From contig JAQOOI010000075.1 of NCBI GenBank assembly GCA_028554645.1, positions 248,001-312,000 on the forward strand: a DNA stretch of 64,000 nt. Direction: 5' to 3'. A model generated the notes under the pieces. It ran no database searches and was not told the DNA's origin. It saw nothing but the letters and a program-made list of their open reading frames with translations. Positions 10,295-20,909 of this stretch are shown here, piece after piece. Source of the stretch: Omphalotus guepiniiformis (taxonomy: Eukaryota > Basidiomycota > Agaricomycetes > Agaricales > Omphalotaceae). The position numbers and the translations under genes were made by a program. The first letter of the stretch is position 1. The number at the start of each line of letters is the position of its first letter.

Positions 10295-12227
10295 TCACCG
10301 GACGCTCAACCCACTCATACCAAAATCTGCCCTTCCGCCTTGTCCTTCTGAGCCGTCAATCCCCATACCATCAAAAGGGTCTCTCACACTCCCCGTTCGC
10401 GCACGCCACAACTGTGTATACAGTGTCTTGATTTTCTGTAATTCGGCATCAAGAGCAGCCGTCTTTGAGGCAAGGGAAAGGAAAATCGCGTGTTGAGCCT
10501 GCACAGTAGATGTGATTCCCTGTGTAGATTGAAAGAAATCAGTTGCAAAATTCAAAAAAGGTCAAAAGGCCGATGCGTACCCTGAGGTGTGATATGTGTT
10601 TGATTCGTCATCGAGGACAGCTTGCGCTCAATTTGCTATTTGAAAAGAATAAGAGAAAGAACACGAATTGAACAGAAAAAAGCAATCTTACCTCAATGGT
10701 GGCCTTGTACCATATAAGTCGTTCTCGTATTTGTTGCGTGACGCGGGAGAAGAACCTACATAGAGTTTAGTGAGTCTCGTAAAATGTTATTTATATTTCC
10801 CAGCTCACTCCAAAGGAAACGACGCATGGTCTTTCAAGTATGCGCCATTCAGCTGCGGATTCCTGAAGCCGTCAACGATACGCGTAGATATAATAGTATC
10901 TTGCACCGCCTGATCTGCCTTTGCCTTCAGATCGCGCGTGAAATGTAAATCGTTCCGAATTGTTGTGCTCGTTTGAGTTAGGTCCTGGAAATGCCAACGA
11001 GGTATACTTAGTTGAATTCAGCGGTCCAAGGGGCATGAAAACGCACTTTGTATACTGTTCGTACAAGCTCTTGTCCCTTCGTTGCTTCCTCCCCAAGTTT
11101 TCGTTGTTGAAGATCTTTACTAATTTGTATGCGTCCCTGAATGTGTGAGCTACAAGGAGCGATGTCAGCGTAACGAAAAGCGACGCGACGCAAGGAATTG
11201 GACGCACTCGATCTGCTCCAAGGTCTTTTTGATTTCATCAGGCAGATCGTTGAACTTTGTAGTTTTAGTAAAGGGTGGTGGTCCTGTCTGCTGTTGAACA
11301 GTTGATTGACTAAGAAGCAATGTTCAACGAATGGGTCAAGGGAATACGGAAATTCCAACATACCCAAATCTGAAAAAGATAAAAGTTGGAGAACTTTTGA
11401 TTCTGTATTGAGATCAAGGATCACACTCACTGCTGCTGTCCGGGTCTTTGTCCAAACATCGAATTGCCACCTCCAAACGCAGAAGTGCTGGCAGCAGGCT
11501 GAGCAGCCTGGTTCGATGAACCAAAGATGCTACTCCCTGCACCACCTGCATTCCCAAAAATCGAACTCCCACCGCCACCGCCGAATATACTTGGCTGTTG
11601 TTGTTGCTGTTGTTGTTGCTGTTGTTGCTGCTGAGTTGACTGACCAAAGATACTTGTTCCCGCAGCGGGTTGTTGCTGTTGTGGTTGTTGACCGAAAATG
11701 CTCGACCCGGTAGCTCCAGGCTGCTGTTGCCCGAATATACTCGTCCCTCCTGCCGGCTGCTGCTGCTGCTGCTGGCCAAAGATACTAGTCCCCGTCGATC
11801 CTGCCCCCGGCTGGTTCGATTGTCCGAACAGACCCGTTCCTCCAGTAGCCGGCTGGGTCTGTCCGAATATACTCGTTCCTCCTCCCGCAGCAGGCTGCTG
11901 GGTCGATTGTCCAAATATACTTGTTCCACCTCCGGTCCCCGGCTGCTGCTGCTGCTGCTGTTGATTGGATTGCCCAAATATGCTCGTTCCTGCATTTGCA
12001 GCAGGCTGGCTACCAAAGATGCTCCCACCCGCCGCTCCAGGCTGCTGCTGCTGGTTTGGCTGCCCAAAAGCTCCACCTCCACCGAAAATTGAGTTTGTCG
12101 TCGTCGAGGGCTGGGTAGACCCGAAGATAGATGTTCCTGCTGGCTTTGGTTGGCCGAAGATAGAGGTAGAGGAACCTGGTGTAGGTGTCCCAGCTGGTTT
12201 TATGCCAAAGGCAGAAGAACTATTCAT
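10295..12227 (-). CDS. NUP49: FG-repeat nucleoporin NUP49/NUP58 homologue
   Basis: This is a central-channel nucleoporin of the NSP1-NUP57-NUP49 (Nup62-58-54) complex. The first exon (12227-11431) encodes about 265 residues of GLFG/SIFG-type repeats spaced by Gln and Gly runs. The later exons encode the coiled-coil part: FNDLPDEIKKTLEQI, a helix containing LGEEATKGQELVRTVYK, FFSRVTQQIRERL, and the C-terminal AQHAIFLSLASKTAAL segment that matches fungal Nup49. Exons: 12227-11431, 11369-11364 (6 nt), 11309-11208, 11149-11047, 10984-10809, 10755-10692, 10635-about 10581 and 10519-10295. The junction after the seventh exon does not keep frame with a canonical GT-AG intron (see findings). Total is about 508 residues. 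The family call is confident, but the exact exon at two junctions is not. Confidence 0.88.
11594..11634 (-). repeat. CAG/CAA codon repeat (poly-Gln) in NUP49
   Basis: A run of CAA and CAG codons (seen as TTG/CTG on the + strand) encodes about 13 Gln between FG repeats. Shorter Gln runs recur through the first exon, so this segment is prone to length variation. Confidence 0.8.
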
Positions 12228-12619
12228 GATTTTTATGATTAATGTTACAAGTTAATGAGTTTGGATTTGAGACTAACTTGGTGGCGAAAGACATTCTTGA
12301 CTTAGTTGAGGGAGATGCAGGGAAGAATGCGCGACGGCGGACGCGATGGACTCTGTGGAGAGAGATCAAGCGTAAGTCACGGGAGTTTGCGTCCGGACAC
12401 TCATGTCCACTCAAGCTACACCAAAAGTACAACGTATTGTCATGATCATGATACAAAAGGCTAGATACATAGATGTCATACTGTACACTACCGTAGAATA
12501 TATATACATATACCGAATAAAAAAGTAGTACAAGTGCAGTAATGTACCAGTAAGAAGCGAAAGGTCACAGCACGATATACAAATTCCAGAAGATTTCCCG
12601 TCACCATCCCGTGGGCTGT

Positions 12620-14482
12620 CTAAATGAATCCTCTAACTGGCGGAATCACAAAATTATCTCCTCCATTTCTCCCTCTGGCAGGTTCATGGTATCCAGGGGG
12701 AGGAACATTATACGGTGCTTGAGAACGAGGCCTAGGTCCATGTGCAAATAATGTAGCGATCTCGACGGGATGCTCGAAGAGAGGTTTCTGTTGAGACCGA
12801 GAGGTGTGACTTGAACTATGATTATGTCGATGTGAACGATGTCCAGAGGGTAGAGGCGTAAATCCTGGTACATTGGATGGATAAACGACGATGCTATACT
12901 AGATGCGTTGGATAATCAGGAATGCGGTAGTGCCGCAGAAAGAGTACAACTCACCTCAACACTAAAATGGCCCAATTGAGCAGAAGGTTTCAACGACTTG
13001 GGGAGATGAATCTCCCCCTCTAATATTCTTTGCGCATGCGGCACAGATGCCCAAGACGCAGACGAGGACGAGGACGAAGTCGAAGTCGAGGATTGCCACC
13101 ACACAGCCATTGAGACGTCCTCTACACAGTCCGGTGCTGCCTTGGGTGCTGCCATCTTGCTAGCAACACTTGAGGACGCTATACTTGAAGATGTTTGAGA
13201 CCCATGATTCGGGGATGGCCTAGGATTGGGGTAAAGCGCTGAGACTGATCTACATCCTCTGACGCGCCGCCTCAGACAGACATGTGGTGCGTCCGGGCTG
13301 GAGAACAGATTGAGGGTATCAATGTCCGCGGATGAGAGAAGGATGGTGAGTGGGAGAGGCGCGCCTCTTGTAAAGCAGGGCTGGGTGAACGATGTGATGA
13401 ACTCGATGAACCGCCTAATCAATCCTAGAACTTACGGGTTTTGATATGAACAGCTGTGGCAACGTGTCAATGAGTGATATATCAGACGAACTTTCAAACA
13501 CACTAACAAAACAATCTACGATGACTTGTCTGGTATCGATGGTACCTTGCATTGTGAAGGGAGCAAAAGATTGCCATCCATCTGGGTCATCATGTGGTCC
13601 AGGTGGAGGTATATTCTGATTATATGCTAGCTGCCTGAGAGCAGAAGCTCGGGGAGGACGCGTGGCGGGGATGTATGCGAACATAGTCTGAAGCCTGTTA
13701 TCAAGTCAATTTAGGAAATAGAGTCTGAGAGAAATTGCACAAATGGAAACGTACTTCGAATCCACACGGAACCTGCTTCTCTCGATATAGACATGCAGGT
13801 CGTACTGAATACTCGCGGGCACTTGGCGTTCAAAGAATGTCTGCGGAAGTCGAAATTTGCCAAGGGAAGCACTGCTATTCCTCGAGGAAGAAGAAACAGG
13901 AAAAGATTCGAAAGGGAGCGTGATCTCGTTCGGAAGCCTGAGTGAGAATGTCCATTCGTATATGCCAGACAGCTTTCCACTGTACCGCCTGGACGAGCTC
14001 GAGCTCGATGACGACGACGTGCTGCGCGGATCCCCCATATCCTTCGACCAAAGCGTTTCTGCGACCTCAACAAATGTTACGCTGTCCTGGATTCCGCCCG
14101 CCATAAGCTGGCCTTTTCCCTAGGCATAACAAATCATCTCGTAAAGCAGAAAATGAAATTCAAAATGGCCCCCAAGACATACCGCTACTTTCACAGCCAC
14201 TATGTGATCCTCTCTCTCGCTCAAGTCGAGACACACAGATCCAGAAATTGGATCGCCTTCCAGAAAAGTCGGAAGTTGCTGCGGCGTTGGAGCCCTACTA
14301 CGAACCTTCAATGTAGCCCAGGCATATTTCCCAGTAGTGAGTTCATAGATGTGCTCCGTGTTGAATGTATGCGCCCTAATACCCGTGGGCGCAGGCTGAG
14401 TCACCGAATACCCTGGAAGCTGGGAGTCACCAGATTCTCCAGAAAGGCGAGGATAAGTAGGAGGATTCATATCCATTTCCAT
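12620..14482 (-). CDS. Alpha-arrestin-like protein A with PPxY motifs
   Basis: This is the first of six paralogues in the window. Exon 1 runs from the ATG at 14482 and contains a PPTY motif at residues 7-10, then strands typical of an N-terminal arrestin fold (EHIYELTTGKYAWATLKV, LPTFLEGDPISGSVCLDL). Exon 2 has TFVEVAETLWSK and a SGIYEWTFSLRLP strand. The next segments carry ATRPPRASALRQLAY and GPHDDPDGW, then an 18-nt microexon (13436-13453, LFISKP), CYTRGAPLPLTI, a Ser-rich loop and RILEGEIHLPKSLKP. The last exon (12898-12620) ends in a Pro-rich tail with VPPPGY. Known alpha-arrestins use PPxY motifs to bind WW domains of Rsp5/NEDD4 ligases and target transporters for endocytosis, and that role is inferred here. 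An ATG-ATG-like start ambiguity was settled because the upstream codon is GTG. Confidence 0.82.
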
Positions 14483-15006
14483 CACCCTTGAAAGCCAGGC
14501 GAATTTATACGCTTTTTAAAGGAGAGTCGTATCGTGTACATGGATGCACATGGAAGAATTTATCGAGCGTCTGTTCAGGGCAAGTTCGTCAGATGGGCAG
14601 CGCATTCATGATATTGGCATGTGCGCTCCCGGGACATTCACCCTGTACAGACTTTCTTTTTACCACCACACTAAATTGCCTGCATGCTTGTGATGACTTT
14701 GAGACGTAATAACTCGCCCAAGCCCTGAAAAAAGTGCTATCTTTATCGTATTTTTGAGCCCAGATCTCTAGCCAGGGAATCTTGAGCCATTCTTATTCTT
14801 GAACGAAGTAAAGGGATCAGGAGTTTGTATAGATGCTTTGCGACTTGAAATCGCATAGACACGATGGTTCACCTCGCAGCGTAAGTATAGACTTTCAGTA
14901 TTGAGTTTAACTTTAAGGTATTTATGGCTGCGAACTAAGTGACTGTATTGATCTAGCCGTGGCACGTGGTCAACGCGTCTTCAACTCGGACGCTCCACTG
15001 CTGAGA
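14483..15006. promoter_or_regulatory. Shared upstream region of arrestin A (-) and CTF8 (+)
   Basis: The two start codons face away from each other across 524 bp with no convincing coding sequence between them. It must contain both promoters. No specific element was identified. Confidence 0.4.
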
Positions 15007-15626
15007 ATGCTAATTCCAATAACCTTCTCCTTGCCTTGCTCCTCCTCCCCGAAACTTCCCACAACTCTAGCAAAAGTCTCACACAGTGAAGTCGTCCTTC
15101 TCGAGCTACAAGGCTCGCTTCAAGTCGAGTCTTCTCATCCTTCCGAGCGCGACGGTCAGCTAGTAGGAATCCTAAGAATCGATGATGATCTAGTATGTTA
15201 CACACAATAACATCGACCTTCAATTACGCCCAGCTTATCTTTCAACAGAAACGGTCTACATTGCAAATAGGCCACCATCTCATCGAAGGAAAGGTCACTA
15301 CACTTCCTAAACCACTCGCGATCCTCCATCGATCAACATCCTCCGCCAGTACCAGCTCCAAAGTCACGAAAATCCGAACTTCCCAAAATTCTTCAGATCG
15401 AGGGGACAAGCTCAAGCCAACTGACAGTGATGAAGACGCCGCCGCCGGCGAAGACCCTGACGTCGACGATGTGACAATGGACGATTTCGTTGCTGACCCC
15501 GTGGCTGGCACTGACGCTTCCGATTCTGAGCCTGAGCCTGAAGTGAAATGGGACGCGATAGCAGTTGTCAAACGCAAGATCGTGTTTTCAAAGAGACCCA
15601 TGCCTATTGTCGGAAGGCTATCGTGA
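15007..15626 (+). CDS. CTF8: CTF8, subunit of the Ctf18 alternative clamp loader
   Basis: CTF8 with DCC1 joins CTF18-RFC, which loads PCNA and supports sister-chromatid cohesion in the nucleus. There are two exons, 15007-15192 and 15249-15626, separated by a 56-bp GTATGT...CAACAG intron in phase 0, and 187 residues in all. Exon 1 has SEVVLLELQGSLQVE followed by GQLVGIL. Exon 2 opens with the family signature LQIGHHLIEGKV and LPKPLAIL. The tail after an acidic Ser/Asp/Glu linker ends with IVFSKRPMPIV, another conserved element. The linker is longer than in yeast. The start was taken at the ATG at 15007 because no ATG lies further upstream in frame. Confidence 0.9.
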
Positions 15627-15667
15627 CAAAGTCTGTCTCGCCCCCTGAGTATTTCGTTTGTTACTTA

Positions 15668-15850
15668 CTTGGTAGGTTGCTGTACCTGGCGATAATTGAA
15701 TAATTGATACTAATAGAATAAAAGATATGTATGCTTCGATCGTTGGTAGGTTGCTTGTTGCTGTATCTGTATGGACTCGCTGTACCTGGCCTCGATTAAA
15801 TGATTGATACTATGCACAAATAGAAAAAAGATGCGCTTCGATTGTTGTGG
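15668..15850. repeat. Two degenerate tandem copies of a ~100-bp AT-rich unit
   Basis: The phrase GCTGTACCTGGC followed by an ATTGATACTA-like block, an A-rich block and GCTTCGATCGTTG recurs about 105 bp later with substitutions. It lies in the 3' flank of CTF8 and is not coding. Confidence 0.55.
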
Positions 15851-16571
15851 AATTGTTGTACCTTGATACTTACATAGAGTCTCATAGAGTCAGTGCAAAA
15901 AGAGGCAAAAAGTCGTGAGATTTTTCCCCCTGAGACGGGTTAGGGACAATGATATGATATTCGAATACTTAATCGTACACTGTACAAGATACGCGAAGAG
16001 AAGCGACGACGACGACAATGGAAACCCCCACAGTCAATGTAAGAAAATAACGCGAAAGTGAAATGAAGGTACACAATTTATAGGGCGGCAGCAAGAGAAG
16101 ATTAAACTGTTCTCTGATATCGTGCCAACTAGCCAATACAACGATAAGCCTTTTTGGTTTTCTTAAGTTAGTCTCTATATTTCTAAAGTGTTGATGAGTG
16201 TCAAATGATTCATCGACGGGGATCGAGACTTACTAAATTACAAGCCGCTGTGGGCTGGCCAAACGAGGAAGGAGCGGATTTTGAGCGCTAAAGACTCCTC
16301 CAAGCAGTATGGAGACACGAGGAATGATCAAGAATAGAGAGCGGGTACAACGAGAAGACAGCTATATGCCAGAAAGATGTGTGAAAGTGGATATGCGAGT
16401 CGGGTGGAATGACAAAAACGTTGTTTCCCATGGGAGGATGTTATGACACCCGTGGACGATGCAAGAATACAGTGCACGACTGTTGCGGGTATCGTGTCAT
16501 GCAGAGACAGATAATTACTGGAAATGAGTGATGGTACAAGACGGAAGCAGAGACGACGACAAGGAAATGTA
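15851..16571. other. Intergenic, nothing recognised
   Basis: Short frames only. It separates CTF8 from the convergent gene ending at 16572 and likely holds both 3' UTRs. A short GAC repeat sits near 16004. Confidence 0.4.
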
Positions 16572-17345
16572 TCAGTTGAATCCGTCGAAATGACCCTTCA
16601 GAATCCTTTCTCCCATAGGGGAAGGAGCTCGACGAGGTCTTTCAGAGGTTGTCGCACGCCTATGTTTAGCGTCACGAGGGAATGGCCTGCCTTTCGCAGA
16701 GGGGTTAACAGCAGAATTCGGTGGAACCTCTGGAGGGGAAGGTTGGCCGCCGGAGGGCTGAACAGTGAAACAAATATGAGTCAATATGTTCAAAGCAACA
16801 AAGAACGACTTACTTTCGAAAACGCGGGTCCACTCGTGCTGAGAGAAAGCCTTCGCAGGAAGCCGGCGCCCCGCTCAGCTTGTGTCTCAGGAAGAGCGGT
16901 GTTAGATGGCTGAGAGAAGCGGTCTGCAACATTCACGCTTGCGCGGCGAGCATGATGGACGACATGAGGCTCTGTTTGAGGAGGAGACTCGCCTTCTGCT
17001 ATCGTGTAAGCTTGAACCAAAATCCTTCCCAAGAACAAATTTACCTTCAAACACGGGGGCGGTGCCAAATTTACGGAAGGGGAACGTCGCAGCTGTACCA
17101 CCGGCTGACTTGGAGGGCGACTGAGAGAGGAAGTAAGACAAGATGGGGGAACTGCCGGGTGAAGGAATGGTAATCCGAGGACTGATTGGACCAGACGGTG
17201 GAGTAGGTAGATCCGAAGGGGGGCTCGCTGAGCTGGATGAACCAGATGAGACAGAGGCAGACCGACCTCGAAAACCACCACCGTGGGCAATGGGAATCGG
17301 GCTGGAACGCCTGACACCGTCGACAGAAGATTTGTTGTTAGACAT
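16572..17345 (-). CDS. Short Ser/Pro-rich protein with a conserved-looking C-terminal motif
   Basis: There are three exons, 17345-17045, 16995-16814 and 16757-16572, joined by 49- and 56-bp introns (donors GTAAAT and GTAAGT), giving 222 residues. The product is rich in Ser, Pro and Arg, with runs such as SVSSGSSSSASPPS early on and SLSTSGPAF in the middle. The last residues (SPMGERILKGHFDGF) look ordered and resemble a motif I associate with small uncharacterised fungal proteins, although I cannot name a family. There is no membrane segment or catalytic motif. The splice sites and preserved frame make it a credible gene. It is convergent with CTF8. Confidence 0.75.
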
Positions 17346-20300
17346 TTTACAATTATTCGATGAGTTAAAAGATGATGGTAGAGAGAGAGAAAGACAGAAA
17401 GATGGGGAAGGAAAGGAGTGCGCGGAGTCAGAACATTATATATAATCGCTGTGGAGTCATCCAGATCGTGAAATCCGATCCATCACGTGACCGAGGCTAA
17501 CGTAAATCAGCTGTTCTTTCTCCTCCATCCTTTTATTTCTTTTATTACCACCGCTCCAGGCTTCTCCATATGCTAGTTCTGGACGTTCGTTGCACCCTAC
17601 AACAAGCCTGGATCTCGCGGTCATTATCTTCAACATTGTACGGCCATCCATATAACGTATCTACCATTGCCAACACCCCGGTTCCGAGGCAACATTAGCT
17701 GATCGGGCTTTGGCTGGTAATCATCTAGTCCCTTCCAGGCTGACAGGACAGAGCCAAAGCTGCTTCGCTACAGTTGCTGGGCTTTTGTGGGTACTTATAG
17801 ATGTACATAAGTACCCACTCCAGACCCTTCATACTTTATTCAACTACATATCCCTCGAATTCTTACGGCCGGGGTTCGTCGTTATCACTGTTTCAGACAA
17901 ACCAAAGGTCGCTCCAATTGTAACTGGAACTTTCCGTTTCTCAATTCATTCCTAATCCATACTGGCTGAGAAGAGTAAAAACATCCTGCTCTTTTACCCC
18001 GCATCACGAGGACACGCTAACCACGAAACTCAAATTTTCCCCGGATCTGCAATGATCAAATAACTACAAATTCGGATTTGATCTGGTATGTCTTTACGCC
18101 AATTGTTGCTGAACGATAACGTGCTTGAGTCTTGTGAGCCAGAATACTTCCACATCCCTTTGCGTTGTCCTAACACTGACGTTCGAGTGTTCCTTGCGAA
18201 TATAGAACTTTGCAGTTGTTTGGAATGTACTGTTTTTGTTGGGGGCGTTTTGCTGTCCTACATAGGATCTCGGTGGATTACCCAGTGCTACCCGTGCACT
18301 TATCAAGAACCTCAGGTTGGACGGCACCTTTTTTCAGGATCGGTGGTTCGATCGTAACCTATCGCATCCTATACACGCAAGTCAGATGCATATAGCAGGG
18401 GCAGTCAAGTAATCCATGACGTACGCCTTTTTGAATCGACGAACACAGGAGGAGTATTTCTTTGGATAGAGGAGTTCACCAGCACCAGCTGAGGGGAACA
18501 CATGTTTCTGCGGTCTGGAGTACGACGACATAGCCTATCTTCGTTCCCCCTCTCGCACACAAATTCCCGTTCCCCGAGATTGCTATTTTGGAGATCACTC
18601 TTCTTGTAGCTATCTTGAGGTTGATCGCAGTTAGAAGCGTTGCCTCGTTTGATCGTGCCCGGTACCCTGGCTGAAGGTATTTCGGCTTATCTTTCACTCT
18701 CGTTCGACGTTCGTATAACTCATCATGATTCAAAGGACTAGCATCTCAAAGATCCTTCAACATGATGCACAAGAATAGATGGAATCTTCAAGTTTAGCAT
18801 ACAGGCTGCGGCACGGGGCTTGTGAGTCCTCTCCACCGAATGGACGCCACTATGCTTTTGCTAACTTCTCACACTACACTTCCTAGAAGCAGTCAGCAGA
18901 CTACGCTTGATTGTTATCTCAGATTCCGGTGCATTGCTTTGTGAAATCACAACGTAGGGTCTAATCTACTTGCAGCAAAGTCGTGTGACGGTCAGGACTG
19001 AAGGCTGCAAATTCCATATAGCAGTCGCATTCATGCTGCCTCCTCTGGGATGATATGAAACGATTGCTCAACGAGCCCGGCAGAAGCTACCGCATTTCTC
19101 CTCGATGCTCTGACTCCGGCTCGACCTTCCCAGGCACGACAAATAGAACTTTCATGATGCTCGGGAAGTTATTCTTGCTCGTCTAGATTACTCCATGGAT
19201 AACCCTAATTCTTTATGTTTTTCACCTCTAGGAGATCAGGATATCCGCCTCCGAGGTGCCATTTGCAAATTCTAGATGGGTCTTGACTACTAGAAGGACT
19301 CCCGAGCAAGAAGTTTAGAATGCCTGGCCTATTCGAATAACGCTCTAGTATGTGGTAAGTATCACCGGCGTACGGTCGGTGTAGGATTTTTGTGCCAGGA
19401 TACGCACGAAAAAGCTAGAATTGATGAATCAGATGATACAGAAGTTGCATATATGCATATACTCTCAGCGCATTTGCCGTAAAGTGCATCATCCATCTTC
19501 TTCTTTCACAAACATGAGGAACCCTCTTTCCATGATGGCTATGTACTTCCTCGGAGATCGCCGATGCCAGCGTATACGGTGTGCATCTGAAGGAATGAAG
19601 GAGAAGGAACACAAGGGTCGAAAGCGAAAACTTTGCAATGAGCACATCATAACATCATCTTTACGCATCGTTCCGGTCATCCTTTGTCCTATGCATCGAG
19701 AAGAAATAGCTTGACATGGTGCAGCGAAGCACACGGTGCTATTTGAACGGGTATTGGGCAGTGCGAGTGACTGAAAAGCCGAAAAGAATATCTTACATAC
19801 CTACGTACTTTAGGCAAATTGCTCAACTGCCTTTGTTACATTGTTTCGAGCCAGGCAGGCAAATTTGAAGCGCACATCCGCCTTTCCCGCATACAGTACT
19901 ACACATAGCGCATAAATTTGGTATGAACCTGGTATGAACGGAGTGAAGGCGAACACTACATCTCGAGATTCTCGTCCCCTTGACCTTCGGACCTCGTAAC
20001 GAAGCTTACGTTGGCCGTCTTGTTATGTAAGAAATTGCGCTCACGTCAGCAGAAAGAATTGACTTCGCAGTGGCACAACCACCTCTAACCCACCTCTAGC
20101 CCCCTCGAAATCTCCCCAGTGGATGGTAGCACTGTACTACATATAGAGAACTTGTCAGGTTGAACTTTTACACACTGTTAATATCTGAACCTGAAACCTG
20201 TAAGTGGTAGGCCCAACGAACTCCAGAAATTGAACTTCCGAGATCTAAAATTCAGACGACCAACAAGTTTCACGACTGTAGAGCTTCGTGGCCGCGCCGC

Positions 20301-20909
20301 ATGCAGTACTTCAAGGGTTCTATTTAGACTCGGAGCTCTACACTATTCAATGCGGACGAACTATCCATCATATCTTCAGGTTCTCCCTCGATAGCGCGAA
20401 AGGTGCCATGTAGGAAGACAAGGAGGAATTGCTTAAAGATTCTCAGTTTCATCAATCATTTCATCACTCAGGAGAATTACCGCCCATGGTGACACAGCGC
20501 TGACGGGAAGCCTTCTGGTGGTGTGACATTGCTAGGATGGTCGCTGGTTTCGTTCTCTTCCCTCCATCGCAAGCGTTGAAGCGAACTGTAGGAGATGAGA
20601 AAGTAAACGGCTTAGCAGATACATACCATGCTCGGTGAGCTCGTTTTGTCTTCTCGTTTACTTGATAATTGGATTCTATTGGCAAGAGGCCGTGTAAGCG
20701 TTAACAGTAGATGCATTGGGATAGACCCGCTCAGGCCGATACCTTGACTCGGACCGATAACGGAAGAATTATCGCACTTAGAAGCACTAATGGGAGTTGG
20801 TATGTACAATATATTCCGGTTCCAATGTAAATTTTAACTCAAATACATGTAGAAGTACATCTAAAGGGTCAACTTGTACCTTTGTCAAGTTCCAGATCAT
20901 CATGAGCTA
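17346..20909. other. 3.5-kb gene-poor region
   Basis: No frame with recognisable domains or coherent splicing was found on either strand. Short frames near 18.1, 18.5, 19.5 and 20.5 kb lack any family character. It may contain diverged gene remnants or non-coding transcripts, but nothing can be supported from reading. Confidence 0.4.

Noticed and set aside
11414..12082. Long second frame over NUP49 (minus strand)
   Set aside because: Generated by the repetitive Gln/Gly/FG codons. Only the frame from 12227 joins to the coiled-coil exons.
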